The position numbers were made by a program, and so were the translations under genes. Of a stretch of DNA of 64,000 nt, positions 10,171-20,652 are shown one piece after another; positions within the stretch are counted from its first letter, which is position 1; each line of letters starts with the position of its first letter. The notes beneath the pieces were generated by a model, which had not been told where the DNA came from, did no database searches, and was given only the letters and a program-made list of their open reading frames with translations. The stretch comes from an uncultured Planctomycetota bacterium. Its GTDB lineage: Bacteria > Planctomycetota > Phycisphaerae > Sedimentisphaerales > UBA12454. The DNA is taken from assembly GCA_903847315.1 (NCBI GenBank), contig CAINDG010000013.1, positions 89,672 through 153,671 on the forward strand, in the 5' to 3' direction.

Positions 10171-11538
10171 CTATACGATTTGCTCAATCAAATCAAAATA
10201 TTTTTTCGAAATTTTGTCAAGATTGTATTTTTCTTGAATGGCCATTAACGCATTTGTGCCCATCTGCTTTAGCTGAGCATCAGCATTGGAAAGCTGCAAG
10301 ATACTATCTGCCAACACTTTTTTTTCACCAGGTTTGACCACAATACCACAACCTTCCTCTTTTATAATTCTGGCAATCTCTGATTTAGGAGACATTACCG
10401 CTACCAGGGGTACTCCGGCAGCCATTAGACCAAATGCCTTTGAGGGAACCGACAAGCCTTCCTGACCTTCCAGTAAAGAAACAATACCAATTTCTGCCAA
10501 GTTCATTAAATAACCCAGGTCTTGCCTGTCAACATAGGTATGAAACTGACAATTTTGTAAATTATGCTTGGCCGCATATTCCACAGTAGCCTGTTTTTTA
10601 TGCCCTTCACCTACAAATAAAAAGCATATGTCCTTATTATCTTTCAAGATTTCAGCAGCACTAATAATCGTTTCCATATCGTGGAAGCGTCCCATATTGC
10701 CAAAATAGCCAACAACAAACTTATCCTCAAGCCCCCATTTTTTTCTTAAGGGATTTTCTCGCTCCCAAGCAGACCTGATGAGTTTGTCATCGCTCCAGAT
10801 ACTAATACAATGCAGTTTTCCATTTGGGGTTAGATTATGATTTTTCATTTTTTTCATTATAACTTCTTCCATACACCGTCCGATGACAACGATAGCAGAT
10901 GCATGCTTGAAGACAAAAGTGTTAAACTGTTCCCAGAGACGGGATAATAGCCCGTTTTCCTTTAGAACACCCAGCCTGACAGCGGTATCCGGATAAACAT
11001 CAAATACTAAATAAATATAGGGTCCGCTGATTTTCAATAACTTCAGTATGCCGCAGATAACGGCGAGAAAAGGCGGATTTGTTAAAACCAGTATCGGTTT
11101 TTTGTGATGATGGAAAAGTAGATAAAAGAATGTTGATATTGCGAAAGTTATTTGATTTATTACTCTTCCTATTAGATGCAGTTTGGGAAATCTTGTCCCC
11201 CAGACACGTCTTATGCGAATCCCTTTATGCTCGATGCATTTTGCTGCTTTTTTATCTCTGTTTATAACTGTCATCGGGCCGCACACTACTTCTACGTCAA
11301 CACCAAGCCCCACCAACTCCTCGCATAATTCAGTTAATGTTTGTCCGGTCGAAACCAACTCAGGATAAAATAACTGGCATAAAACAAGAAGTTCTGTTTT
11401 AACGTCTGTTTGCTTGTTTTCGGACGACAATAGGTGTGATTCCCTATAGAAATTATTCTGTTCCAATATACATTTTGCGATTTTACTCTGGTACATAGCA
11501 AGAATCTCAGGTGTGCCTTCAGTGGAACCGAGAATCAC
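10171..11538 (-). CDS. Glycosyltransferase family 4 (WbuB-like)
   Basis: LLVLCQLFYPELVSTGQTLTELCEEL..., C-terminal GIVSLLEGQEGLSVPSKAFGLMAAGVPLVAVMS. Start may be internal to the listed ORF. Confidence 0.85.
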   Translation of the reverse strand: MILGSTEGTPEILAMYQSKIAKCILEQNNFYRESHLLSSENKQTDVKTELLVLCQLFYPELVSTGQTLTELCEELVGLGVDVEVVCGPMTVINRDKKAAKCIEHKGIRIRRVWGTRFPKLHLIGRVINQITFAISTFFYLLFHHHKKPILVLTNPPFLAVICGILKLLKISGPYIYLVFDVYPDTAVRLGVLKENGLLSRLWEQFNTFVFKHASAIVVIGRCMEEVIMKKMKNHNLTPNGKLHCISIWSDDKLIRSAWERENPLRKKWGLEDKFVVGYFGNMGRFHDMETIISAAEILKDNKDICFLFVGEGHKKQATVEYAAKHNLQNCQFHTYVDRQDLGYLMNLAEIGIVSLLEGQEGLSVPSKAFGLMAAGVPLVAVMSPKSEIARIIKEEGCGIVVKPGEKKVLADSILQLSNADAQLKQMGTNALMAIQEKYNLDKISKKYFDLIEQIV

Positions 11539-12617
11539 ACTTTGGTAAGAGATTCAAGTAACCAGGCATAGTTCTTTTCCCAGTTTCTCCCAGCAAATAA
11601 ATCAAGATAGGTTTGTCTTGCATTTGCTGATAAACTATCGAAATTATTCATCACGGACTTCATCGCGCCGATGAGTTCATCTACGGAAAAACAGTCTCCG
11701 ACCAGCCAACCGTTTGAACCGTGTTTGATAACCTGTGTAAAACCTGGGGAAGACCGAGCAATTACCGGTGTCCCATTCATAAAAGCAACCGGTACCACAC
11801 CGCTCTGGGTTACCATTGGATGAAGGCAAAGAACGGCAAAACTTTGGGCCATCGCCTGTGATATTTCCTCATCTGAAATCTTACTATGATTGGTAATCCG
11901 CACTTTCGCTTTGGCAGTTGGTGTTAGCCGCCTCACGTACTCGTCAATATTCGAGGCGGTGACTACCTGAAACTGGAAGTCTTCTCCTCGCTCTGCTACG
12001 TAATTGGCAACATTGACCAAAACATCCAGCCGCTTAGAAAAATTGAACCGGCCAACCATCGAAAAATACTTCCGTTTCAGCTCTATTTTGTAAGGACGGT
12101 CCGGAATAAGAAGAGGAGTATGATGAATTCGGCCGTGATATGTTGAGAAATATTTCCGGAAAAGCTCCACGGCCACTGGTGACGGTAAAAGGACATCGGT
12201 ACAATTGGCTACAGTCAGTTTCTGGCTTAACTCAACCATTTCGAACAAGAACTTGCCCTTCCATCCGTAAACTGCTTTATCTGGTTTGGCTGGCTCATGA
12301 AGATAAATAGCTCTGATTCCTTCGGGGCAAAAATATTTAGCCAATCTTACTATCGCAAAATTAACAGGATGAGCATTGTAAAAACACAAGAAAGCCGGTA
12401 GCTCCTTCTTAAATAACCGATAAAAGAAAAACCACTGCCATAGAAAAAACTTTGCTGAATCTACCATCATAGTCAGAATGTTCGACGAACTGGTCATGTA
12501 ATAAGCTTCGCCGGAGGCACCCTCGTGCATCCATCTATAGTTTCTCGAGAGTAGGTACTTCACCGTAAACCCATGTTCCTGAAGTTTGTCTCCCAGCAAA
12601 ACAAATTCCTTATGCAA
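11535..12617 (-). CDS. Glycosyltransferase family 4
   Basis: KRKYFSMVGRFNFSKRLDVLVNVANYV and AVLCLHPMVTQSGVVPVAFMNGTPVIARSSPGF. Coding similarity appears to extend upstream of the listed TTG start (in-frame AYVISAKFAAGLHKEF). Confidence 0.8.
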   Translation of the reverse strand: MHKEFVLLGDKLQEHGFTVKYLLSRNYRWMHEGASGEAYYMTSSSNILTMMVDSAKFFLWQWFFFYRLFKKELPAFLCFYNAHPVNFAIVRLAKYFCPEGIRAIYLHEPAKPDKAVYGWKGKFLFEMVELSQKLTVANCTDVLLPSPVAVELFRKYFSTYHGRIHHTPLLIPDRPYKIELKRKYFSMVGRFNFSKRLDVLVNVANYVAERGEDFQFQVVTASNIDEYVRRLTPTAKAKVRITNHSKISDEEISQAMAQSFAVLCLHPMVTQSGVVPVAFMNGTPVIARSSPGFTQVIKHGSNGWLVGDCFSVDELIGAMKSVMNNFDSLSANARQTYLDLFAGRNWEKNYAWLLESLTKV

Positions 12618-12676
12618 TCCAGCCGCAAATTTAGCACTTATTACATAGGCCGTCCTCTTTTTAGAGTGTCTATTTT

Positions 12677-13564
12677 CTATATTGTCACCACCGTTTTAAA
12701 CAAGTTTACAAAATAAGCAAAAGTGCATTTGTAAATTTTAGAAGATTTCGCATAAAGCCATATTTGCCATTTTTTGCATTTACGATACTCTCGGAAGTAG
12801 TATGACATACTATCTACAGTAAGCTTAATTTTGTCAATTTGAACAGATGTATTTGACGTCGATGAACAATGATGATCATGCAATACACTCGCCGACGGCA
12901 GGTAGTAAAAGTATAGTTTTTTGTCAAGCAATCTCTCGGCAAGAATATCTTCTTCACCATACAAAAACGTATTTTCGTCGAAACCGCCAATATCCACGAA
13001 CGGCTTTGCTTTCAGCAATACACAGGCCCCTATAGTTCTATAAACCTTCTTTGGCATTGTAATGCATTTCAAAACTTCTTGCCGAAAAGTTCGTAAAACA
13101 AGCCATAATAACGGACACATATATTGCAGTGTCAGAAGCCAAATTTTTGGCCGACAATAGGGGCCTTGCACAAATCCGTTTGGCAACACAACTTTTGGAC
13201 CTAAGGCACCAAGATTCTCTTGTGTTTCTGCAAAATCTATGAGTTGTTCCACTGTTGTAGGGTCGGTCAGGCATATATCGCTATTGAGAACAAGGAAATA
13301 ATCAACCGGCCCTCTTTCATATCGCCACTTGATCGCAAAATTGTTGCCTTGCGCATATCCCAGGTTTTTCCCTGTATTCAAAACACAAACTCTGTCGCTC
13401 CCTCTGAATGTCCTGTCGATAATCCTATGTGATTCATTTGATGAGCCATTGTCAGCAATCACTACATCAAGATTCCTATAGGTCTGATTAAGAACTGATA
13501 AAACAGCCCGCAACGTGGCTGTATACTCCATATAGTTCAAGACAATAACTGAGACTGATTTCAA
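12677..13564 (-). CDS. Glycosyltransferase family 2
   Basis: VSVIVLNYMEYTATLRAVLSVLNQTYRNLDVVIADNGSSNESHRII; YFLVLNSDI. Confidence 0.9.
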   Translation of the reverse strand: MKSVSVIVLNYMEYTATLRAVLSVLNQTYRNLDVVIADNGSSNESHRIIDRTFRGSDRVCVLNTGKNLGYAQGNNFAIKWRYERGPVDYFLVLNSDICLTDPTTVEQLIDFAETQENLGALGPKVVLPNGFVQGPYCRPKIWLLTLQYMCPLLWLVLRTFRQEVLKCITMPKKVYRTIGACVLLKAKPFVDIGGFDENTFLYGEEDILAERLLDKKLYFYYLPSASVLHDHHCSSTSNTSVQIDKIKLTVDSMSYYFREYRKCKKWQIWLYAKSSKIYKCTFAYFVNLFKTVVTI

Positions 13565-13569
13565 AAGCC

Positions 13570-14874
13570 TTAATACTTTCCTGTATTTCGGGTATCAAGT
13601 AGATTTCGAGACTCAAGAATCCATTTATCATTCAGTTTCATTAACGCGAAAAAGACGAATGCTGCTTTATCCACAAAAAACCAATAATCAACTAGACCTC
13701 CCATTACGAGAACAAGCAACGGACCTATATATGGCGAGCCAGTCTTCATGCCACTCCAAAGACCGCGAACGATAACTATCCATATCACAAAAGCCAAGAA
13801 ACCATATTTGATGAAGCTCTGTAATAGTACGCTATGCGTATGCGAAGGAAAGCCGGCCTCTACCAATCGGCTTTGAACCGCCCAATCACTGCCTACTGGC
13901 TCCCCCCTCAATTCCAAGAGTATACTTGTTCCTACATGCCAAGCGAGTAACCGCTCCAGCAAAGACTGAGGAGGTGACCAAAATGTAATATTAGTTCTCC
14001 ATGCGTGTTCGTATTGCATGAGCACAGACATGTCCGCAATAGGGTCTGTCTGCACAATCTTTTCATTATCCTCGTTATTAAAACGGTTAAACAGTGGTAT
14101 GCCCCGGTACATTCCCTGTGAAACAAGCACGCCAACCACACATATTACTAACATATAAAAAACTAAAGCAAAAATGAGTCGATTTTTTTTACATCTAAGA
14201 ACTATATCAATTAGGATAACTACTCCAGATATGGTACATGCTGCCCGACTACCAGCAATTAAAAGACTTACCATTCCAACACTTCCCATCAGAAATCGCC
14301 ATTTTCCTCTCGCTAAGGATATACCGCCGCACATAAGTACACCAGCCAGATATCCCGTAGATGTCACTTCCAATCCTGGTGCATTCATACGATCATAAAT
14401 GTTACCAAACATATTCTCATTTCTTATTCCACAGGTATATAATATTAAATACGCCACGAATAAAAATGTCAAAGCTCGGAAGAGCATCTTTTCCAAACTG
14501 ATGCGTGATAATGACAGACTAATAAATAAAAAGTACAAAGCACATAGTCTGACAATGAACACGATCTCACATTCCCAGTTTTCTACGTGACCACCCCAAA
14601 CTTGACGCAAACAAACATATGCAATAGAACTTATTGATATTCCTATGTACACGAAGAATGTATAATCGCTTTTATACAACTTGAATCCTCTACGAATCCA
14701 CTGCACACCTGCAATCATTAGCGCACATAACTCCAAAACGCCAAGATATGGAAAAATAGTTCCAAACGTTTTAGCAGTTTCGGGTGGTACAAGTTCAATC
14801 AGACTTACTGTTTTTTGCAATCTAAAAGGCAATAACATGTATAATAAGTAAAACAAATAAAGCAACATAGGCAT
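13570..14874 (-). CDS. O-antigen ligase/polymerase-like membrane protein
   Basis: 434 aa polytopic; GSRAACTISGVVI and 'PSHTHSVLLQSFIKYGFLAFVIWI' resemble the Wzy_C/O-antigen ligase signature. Confidence 0.75.
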   Translation of the reverse strand: MPMLLYLFYLLYMLLPFRLQKTVSLIELVPPETAKTFGTIFPYLGVLELCALMIAGVQWIRRGFKLYKSDYTFFVYIGISISSIAYVCLRQVWGGHVENWECEIVFIVRLCALYFLFISLSLSRISLEKMLFRALTFLFVAYLILYTCGIRNENMFGNIYDRMNAPGLEVTSTGYLAGVLMCGGISLARGKWRFLMGSVGMVSLLIAGSRAACTISGVVILIDIVLRCKKNRLIFALVFYMLVICVVGVLVSQGMYRGIPLFNRFNNEDNEKIVQTDPIADMSVLMQYEHAWRTNITFWSPPQSLLERLLAWHVGTSILLELRGEPVGSDWAVQSRLVEAGFPSHTHSVLLQSFIKYGFLAFVIWIVIVRGLWSGMKTGSPYIGPLLVLVMGGLVDYWFFVDKAAFVFFALMKLNDKWILESRNLLDTRNTGKY

Positions 14875-14891
14875 ATTATGCTACCACCTCG

Positions 14892-15926
14892 TCAGTCATC
14901 TTTTGTTATTTCTGCGATCAATTCATCTCCCAGTAACGGCATCAGTGACAACAGATAACTTTCACATATCTGAAAAACCATTCCACACAACATTGTCATT
15001 CTCCCAACCTTTTTAGGAAAACAGCCAAAACAATGTATATGCGTACTGTCAACCCATGTCCATCTCGCATGCCGTGCGGAAGTGAACAGTCTTAGAATAC
15101 GACCCCCGGAGCATTCAACAACGGCTTTCAAGGAGGAAGGAGAAAACAAATACAAATGACGTGGACAGTCAATGTCACGAAAAGACGCTCGAAATAATCG
15201 ATGACCAATCCCGGAGAGGTTGGGTGTAACAATAACTATCCGCCCGCCTGGACGTAACAGCTTAACACATTGTTTCATGAAATCGATTGGTTTTTCAACA
15301 TGCTCAATTACGTGAATGCCAGTGATTGCATCAAACGTATTACGCTCAAATGTATGGGCATCCCAAGTCCCTTCGAACACATTCAATCCAAGTCTATTTC
15401 GAGCACATTCACACGCTTTTGTGTCCGGCTCAAGCCCTGTTACGTCCCATCCTATGTGCCTCATCAGAGCAAGGAACTGTCCAGAGCCACATCCGATGTC
15501 CAAGAGTTTACCGTTTCCGGAACCAAGCCAGCACGTTCTGCCGCGTATGATTTCATGGGCAATACGTGATTTACCAAGAATGCGAATCATAGCCGGATTT
15601 ACGGAAGAATGCGTAACAGACAGTCCAACATCATTGAAAAAAAGGGCCAACTGAATACGTTGGCCTAAAGGCATATTTTTGTTTGTATTACCCGAAACAA
15701 GCTTAAAAGCCCAGTCCTCAGTATTCAGGCGATGTGTATAATACTCGTTATAGAAATTAGATCGCTGACTACCATCCGATGAGGAAAGTCTCCAAGCAAT
15801 ACCACATTGCCGACATATCGCAATGTCCCATTTTCCCTTAACACCACAAAATACATCTATCAAGTTTCTATATAGTATCTCTCCTTTTTTTCTACAAAAC
15901 ATGCAAGTTAACATATTTGAGTCCAT
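14892..15926 (-). CDS. Class I SAM methyltransferase with N-terminal Zn-binding motif
   Basis: CMFCRKKGEILY...ICRQCGIAW and LLDIGCGSGQFLALMRHIGWDVTGLEPD; IHVIEHVEKP. Confidence 0.9.
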   Translation of the reverse strand: MDSNMLTCMFCRKKGEILYRNLIDVFCGVKGKWDIAICRQCGIAWRLSSSDGSQRSNFYNEYYTHRLNTEDWAFKLVSGNTNKNMPLGQRIQLALFFNDVGLSVTHSSVNPAMIRILGKSRIAHEIIRGRTCWLGSGNGKLLDIGCGSGQFLALMRHIGWDVTGLEPDTKACECARNRLGLNVFEGTWDAHTFERNTFDAITGIHVIEHVEKPIDFMKQCVKLLRPGGRIVIVTPNLSGIGHRLFRASFRDIDCPRHLYLFSPSSLKAVVECSGGRILRLFTSARHARWTWVDSTHIHCFGCFPKKVGRMTMLCGMVFQICESYLLSLMPLLGDELIAEITKDD

Positions 15927-16070
15927 CTTGCCTCTTTAGTTTGAAATCACAATATATCCGAGAGAAATGTTGCAAGACCGTTGTCTCAACGCAGTTCTGA
16001 ATTAAAACAGGTCGGACAAGGCACCTGTCATTACATCAATTGCAAAAACGACAATTGCATCTGCCACTGC

Positions 16071-17396
16071 TTAACCAGACAGACACACCCTTTGCGAAAG
16101 AGTCCTATTCTGCCAGTTCAGATACAGAGTGGAGACTGTTATTGCTGTCAGAACTCCCCAGCAAACTTTCTCTACAGATATACTATGACATATGAGAACT
16201 ATAAACACCACGACAAGTACGTTTACACCCGAAAGAATAACATGAGAGATTGTAGAATACCAAACCATGCCCACTCCCCAAAAAGTATAATAAGCAGGAA
16301 CACCCAGAAGGCTCAAGAAAGTACCTAGCAACATAATCCGAAAAGCCCCCGGCAGAGTCTCCGTAAATTTCCCTCCAAGCCATATTCTAAGAAGTAACGG
16401 TGCAAATATGGCCAATACCCCATAAATCGGAATTCCAAATATTAAAATAAGTTTCATTGCTCGACTGTTTAATTGCGATATTCTATTTTTTGCCTGAATA
16501 GTCATATTAGCGCCGATATTACTGATTTCCGGCATTAAAGCTCGCAGGGCTGTTTCAAATAAGCCTCTGACCTGCATGCTTCCAGTAAAAGCAATCTCAT
16601 AGATTGGAACGGAAGAAACCCCTGTATATCGCGAAAGCATTAATTTGTTGAAAGGACTCAACAGCATACTTATGAGCGAACTGCCGAAAACGGCTCCGCC
16701 AAAATGCAAAAGGCGTTGTCCGCATTGAGCATTCAGATTAGATATATGCAAAATACGAATAGAAATCATTTTTCTAACACAAATTATGCTTACTACCTGA
16801 ATGAATAAGTACGAAACGGCACTCGAAACAATCATGCTTTCAATGCCTCTGCCTGAATACAATAAGACAGTAGCAACTGCAACTGCTATTACTTTACTGG
16901 CGGTTTGGATGTAGTTCGCCAAATCCATTCGGCCAAGACCGGAAAGCATGGCATTAAATACATTGACTATGAAAATATAAATACTCAAGATTCCAATATA
17001 TGGCAATAACCATGCTGCCAGTTTTGCATTTTCAGAACTCAACTTAAACAGGGCTATAATTTGCAGTTTGAATATCAGTACTGTTGCCAGCACAATAATA
17101 CCGCTTAAACATAGCATTGCTAGTGCCGTTGTAATATAACACTGAATCCCCTCCACGTTTTTTCGGCCATATTCCTCTGCTACCAACTTCGTTATCGCAG
17201 GATTTATGCCAAGATCACCTAATTGAGCAAAGGTTAAGACAACCGCCAGAATAAGCCAGACACCATATTTTTCGTAGCCGAGAAAATGCAGATAAATCGG
17301 GTAACCTGCCGCCATAACGGCAATATTTACCACGGTTGTTACCATTCCCGAAGCCATATTAATGCGAAGCTGTGAGGATAATAATTTTTTAATCAT
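16071..17396 (-). CDS. Polysaccharide flippase (Wzx/MATE-like)
   Basis: 441 aa polytopic; MASGMVTTVVNIAVMAAGYPIYLHFLGYEKYGVWLIL typical of polysaccharide biosynthesis C/Wzx proteins. Confidence 0.85.
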   Translation of the reverse strand: MIKKLLSSQLRINMASGMVTTVVNIAVMAAGYPIYLHFLGYEKYGVWLILAVVLTFAQLGDLGINPAITKLVAEEYGRKNVEGIQCYITTALAMLCLSGIIVLATVLIFKLQIIALFKLSSENAKLAAWLLPYIGILSIYIFIVNVFNAMLSGLGRMDLANYIQTASKVIAVAVATVLLYSGRGIESMIVSSAVSYLFIQVVSIICVRKMISIRILHISNLNAQCGQRLLHFGGAVFGSSLISMLLSPFNKLMLSRYTGVSSVPIYEIAFTGSMQVRGLFETALRALMPEISNIGANMTIQAKNRISQLNSRAMKLILIFGIPIYGVLAIFAPLLLRIWLGGKFTETLPGAFRIMLLGTFLSLLGVPAYYTFWGVGMVWYSTISHVILSGVNVLVVVFIVLICHSISVEKVCWGVLTAITVSTLYLNWQNRTLSQRVCLSG

Positions 17397-17515
17397 AAAT
17401 CAGTCAATTGCTGTCTATACTCCGTCCCCGTCGGTTGCAATTCATCGGCTATTCTCTCTGTATCTTCGCTTATGAGCCAGGGATCTCCTTTTTACGAAAT
17501 CCGTGTACTGTTTTT

Positions 17516-18736
17516 TTAAAAATCTTCCCGTAAGAAGGCTGCAAATATTGATATCACTAATGCCGCCGCAAACACAGTGCCGCTTTTCTTTATCGTTCCC
17601 TTGGCGACAGGGTAAATTTTTGGATTTTCTGTAACAGGTTTACTGGCCGATATTCTGTTCTCTATTTTCTTAATGTAGGAACTCAAATAGTCTTTCAGTT
17701 GCGGTTTTTCATAGCTGGCAGTCAAACCTGTCAAAAACGATTTAAATTGTTCGGTAGAATAATTGCCAGACAGCTTATTGTTCAGTTCAGCGAGAATTCT
17801 ATTATTCAAATCCAGCAACTCTTTATAATATTCGTATTTTTCTTCATTTGTTTTAATGCGTTCTTCCAGTTCAATTCTTTTAAATTCCGCGGCCTGTATC
17901 TGATAACTCAGAGGCAAATATTGACTTTGTTCCCCAACATTAAACTGAAGTATAATATTGTCCTGTTTGTTATCTGAAATTCCGGCATTTACTTTTTTTA
18001 GTTCTGCTAATATTTCATTATTATTTTTCAAAGCAAGTTCCAAACTGAACTTATTGCGTTCAATGTCAGCTAATTTGCCATTATATTCTCTTATGTAAGA
18101 CGATAACTGCTCCTTAGCCATATATAGCAGCATCCCATTTTCAATATTGTCTTGTATCACTGAGGATATCTTGTACATATCTTCTTTCATTTTGCCGGTA
18201 ATTGTTACATTCAGCAACGATGCCTCTATATTTTTGATTCTGTCGATTTGGTCTATGTTTGTAATATTCAGCCTGGAAATATCAAAAAAAGGAGGGACTA
18301 TTTCAAATCCTACAAGTTTCTTTAATTCATCATGGCTGCTGTTCAACTGCTCGGCATATTTTTTAAGCTCGTTTTTCTGAAACTTATCCTTCAGCTTACT
18401 TAAATTCTCTTCGCTATAAAATCTACTAAGTAGTACTTGGTAATTTTTTTCGTTAAGATTCCACTCGCTTATCTTATTTTGTACATCATTTGGGACATCT
18501 ATATCATCTCTGACATCATAAACATAAGTCACTTTATAAGTTCTGGGCCAAAGAAGAAGGATAGTCACGACAAATAATACCGGCAGAACGGTTGCAGAAA
18601 GGATAAAGTATTTCTGTTTCCATAAAACCCTGAAGTAATCTATCAGATTCACTTCATCTTCATAGAGGTTCGTTTCTTCGCAAGTATTTTTATCAGGAGT
18701 TTGTTTGTTTGACTTATCATTTTCCGACCTTACCAT
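17516..18736 (-). CDS. Chain-length determinant/Wzz-like protein
   Basis: NLIDYFRVLWKQKYFILSATVLPVLFVVTILLLWP, long coiled-coil centre, C-terminal TM segment. Confidence 0.8.
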   Translation of the reverse strand: MVRSENDKSNKQTPDKNTCEETNLYEDEVNLIDYFRVLWKQKYFILSATVLPVLFVVTILLLWPRTYKVTYVYDVRDDIDVPNDVQNKISEWNLNEKNYQVLLSRFYSEENLSKLKDKFQKNELKKYAEQLNSSHDELKKLVGFEIVPPFFDISRLNITNIDQIDRIKNIEASLLNVTITGKMKEDMYKISSVIQDNIENGMLLYMAKEQLSSYIREYNGKLADIERNKFSLELALKNNNEILAELKKVNAGISDNKQDNIILQFNVGEQSQYLPLSYQIQAAEFKRIELEERIKTNEEKYEYYKELLDLNNRILAELNNKLSGNYSTEQFKSFLTGLTASYEKPQLKDYLSSYIKKIENRISASKPVTENPKIYPVAKGTIKKSGTVFAAALVISIFAAFLREDF

Positions 18737-18872
18737 AATTATTGACCTCCTGCCGCTTTAGGCTAAAAACACGCTTATACCTATTTACTGCTCGGGAATC
18801 AACTATTTTCTGCAGACGTGGAGAGGATTTTGAAACGGTGAAATATTCATAACTCTTTGTCCTGCAAGAAAC

Positions 18873-18956
18873 TGCGAGCGAGAGGAGTCGAACCTCCACG
18901 TCCTTTCAGACACAAGGTCCTAAGCCTTGCGCGTATGCCAGTTCCGCCACGCTCGC
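18873..18956 (-). tRNA. tRNA-Leu (anticodon TAG)
   Basis: Minus strand GCGAGCG...CAAGG-CTTAGGA-CCTTG...GGAGGTTCGACTCCTCTCGCTCGCA; acceptor, anticodon and T arms pair. Confidence 0.93.
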
Positions 18957-18966
18957 ATAATTCTTT

Positions 18967-19203
18967 TTATTTTTCCTTTTCTTTGGATATTTCTTCGATT
19001 TTCTTTTCTGCTTTTTGCAGGATGTCCCGGCAATGCTTTATAAGTTCCATTCCCTGTTCGTATTGATTTAAACTCTGTTCGAGCGAAATCTGACCATCTT
19101 CAATTTTGCTTACGATATCAGTAAGTCTTTTTATCGCCTGCTCGAATGATAATTTGCTTATATCGTTATTATTGATTTTATCACTCATTAGTTTTCCCAT
19201 CAT
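18967..19203 (-). CDS. xseB: Exodeoxyribonuclease VII small subunit
   Basis: LSFEQAIKRLTDIVSKIEDGQISLEQSLNQYEQGMELIKHCRDILQKAEKKIEEI. Confidence 0.93.
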   Translation of the reverse strand: MMGKLMSDKINNNDISKLSFEQAIKRLTDIVSKIEDGQISLEQSLNQYEQGMELIKHCRDILQKAEKKIEEISKEKEK

Positions 19204-20609
19204 TTCTTGATTTCGGTTTTCGTCTCGGCAGGATTACTGACAAGTTTGCCGTTAAGTTTCACATTTTCCAAAACGAGGTTCTTGACGTTGCTGATAACTG
19301 AAATGTTGGGGTCGCTGATATTGTCGAACGTACAATTTTTCAGGCGAACATCAGTAATTGGTGCGTTTTCAAGGCCTCGCAGGTATAATGCGTACTTACT
19401 TTTCTTGCTCGTAACGTTTTCCATGTTGATATTCCGGGCAATCGGTTTGTAATTGCCTTTTTCGATATCCTGATAAAAGAAATCAACCAGAAGCACGGCC
19501 CCTTTTACCTGGCCGACTGTTACATTTCTTACATAGACGTTTTCCATAAAACCGCCGCGGACAGAGTTAGTTTTAAGTCTTATTGCATGGTCCAGGTTCG
19601 GGTCGTCCATTATGCATTTTTCTACAAAAACATTTCTGGTGCCGCTTGTTATCTCGCTGCCGATAGCAACGCCGGCGTGCCCGGCTTTCATTTCACTGTT
19701 TCGGACAATGATATTTTCACTTGGCACATTTACTCGTCTTGCGTCGTTATTTCTGCCCGACTTTATTGCGATACAATCGTCTCCCGTGTTGAAATAGCAG
19801 CCTTCGATAATAACATCCTTGCACGATTCAGGGTCGCAACCGTCATTATTGGGACCGCTGCCGTTAACTCTTACATTTCTAACGGTGATATTCTGTGAAA
19901 GTACCGGATGAATATGCCAGAACGGACCGTTTATTATCTTTATTCCTTCTATCAAAATATTTTTGCATTTGCAAGGTTCAATCATATTAGGACTTAACGA
20001 CTTGCCGCCGTATTGTCTTTCTTTGACCGGTGTTCCGTCTCGTCCCTGATCGAACAACTTTGTTCGGTCTTCACGCCGCTTGGGAGTTCTTTTCCAGCTC
20101 CACCAGTTCGCGCCCTGACCGTCGAGAGTTCCTTTGCCGGTTATTGCGATATTTTGCTCTTTGAAGGCGTAAATTAACGGCGAATAATTCATACACTCAA
20201 TACCTTCCCATCGTGTATACACAGCCGGAAGATATGCGTTAGGGTCGTTTGAAAATTTTACAACGGCACCTTCTGATATATAGAGGTTGACATTGCTTTT
20301 CAGATAAATCGCGCCGGTCAAAAATGTGCCCGCCGGAACAACGACTCTGCCGCCGCCGGCTTTATTGGCGGCTGATATCGCTTTATTGATAGCGTTGCTG
20401 CAGATTGTTGTGCCGTTGCCGACCGCGCCGTAATCGGTAATATTGAAATCCTTATTTGGGAAAGTTGGGGCTTTAATCCTGCTCAAAATTTTATCAGCCT
20501 GTTCCCAGCCCATCTTTGCTTGGCTGACAGGTCCAACCAGCAGAATAATACAAATCAACGCCGGCAAAATCATTTTTAAAGTAACTGCAGCAGTTGCTTT
20601 TTTTCTCAA
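19200..20609 (-). CDS. Glycoside hydrolase family 28 (polygalacturonase-like), secreted
   Basis: FNITDYGAVGNGTTICSNAINKAI...GGGRVVVPAGTF; NNDGCDPESCKDVIIEGCYFNTGDDCIAIKSGRN; HAGVAIGSE. ORF track starts at 20696; a TTG at 20609 preceded by GAAAGGAA fits better and avoids overlap with xseA. Confidence 0.9.
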   Translation of the reverse strand: MRKKATAAVTLKMILPALICIILLVGPVSQAKMGWEQADKILSRIKAPTFPNKDFNITDYGAVGNGTTICSNAINKAISAANKAGGGRVVVPAGTFLTGAIYLKSNVNLYISEGAVVKFSNDPNAYLPAVYTRWEGIECMNYSPLIYAFKEQNIAITGKGTLDGQGANWWSWKRTPKRREDRTKLFDQGRDGTPVKERQYGGKSLSPNMIEPCKCKNILIEGIKIINGPFWHIHPVLSQNITVRNVRVNGSGPNNDGCDPESCKDVIIEGCYFNTGDDCIAIKSGRNNDARRVNVPSENIIVRNSEMKAGHAGVAIGSEITSGTRNVFVEKCIMDDPNLDHAIRLKTNSVRGGFMENVYVRNVTVGQVKGAVLLVDFFYQDIEKGNYKPIARNINMENVTSKKSKYALYLRGLENAPITDVRLKNCTFDNISDPNISVISNVKNLVLENVKLNGKLVSNPAETKTEIKK

Positions 20610-20652
20610 TTTGTTATTCCTTTCATTAAAGTTGATTATAATAGCCGTTATT

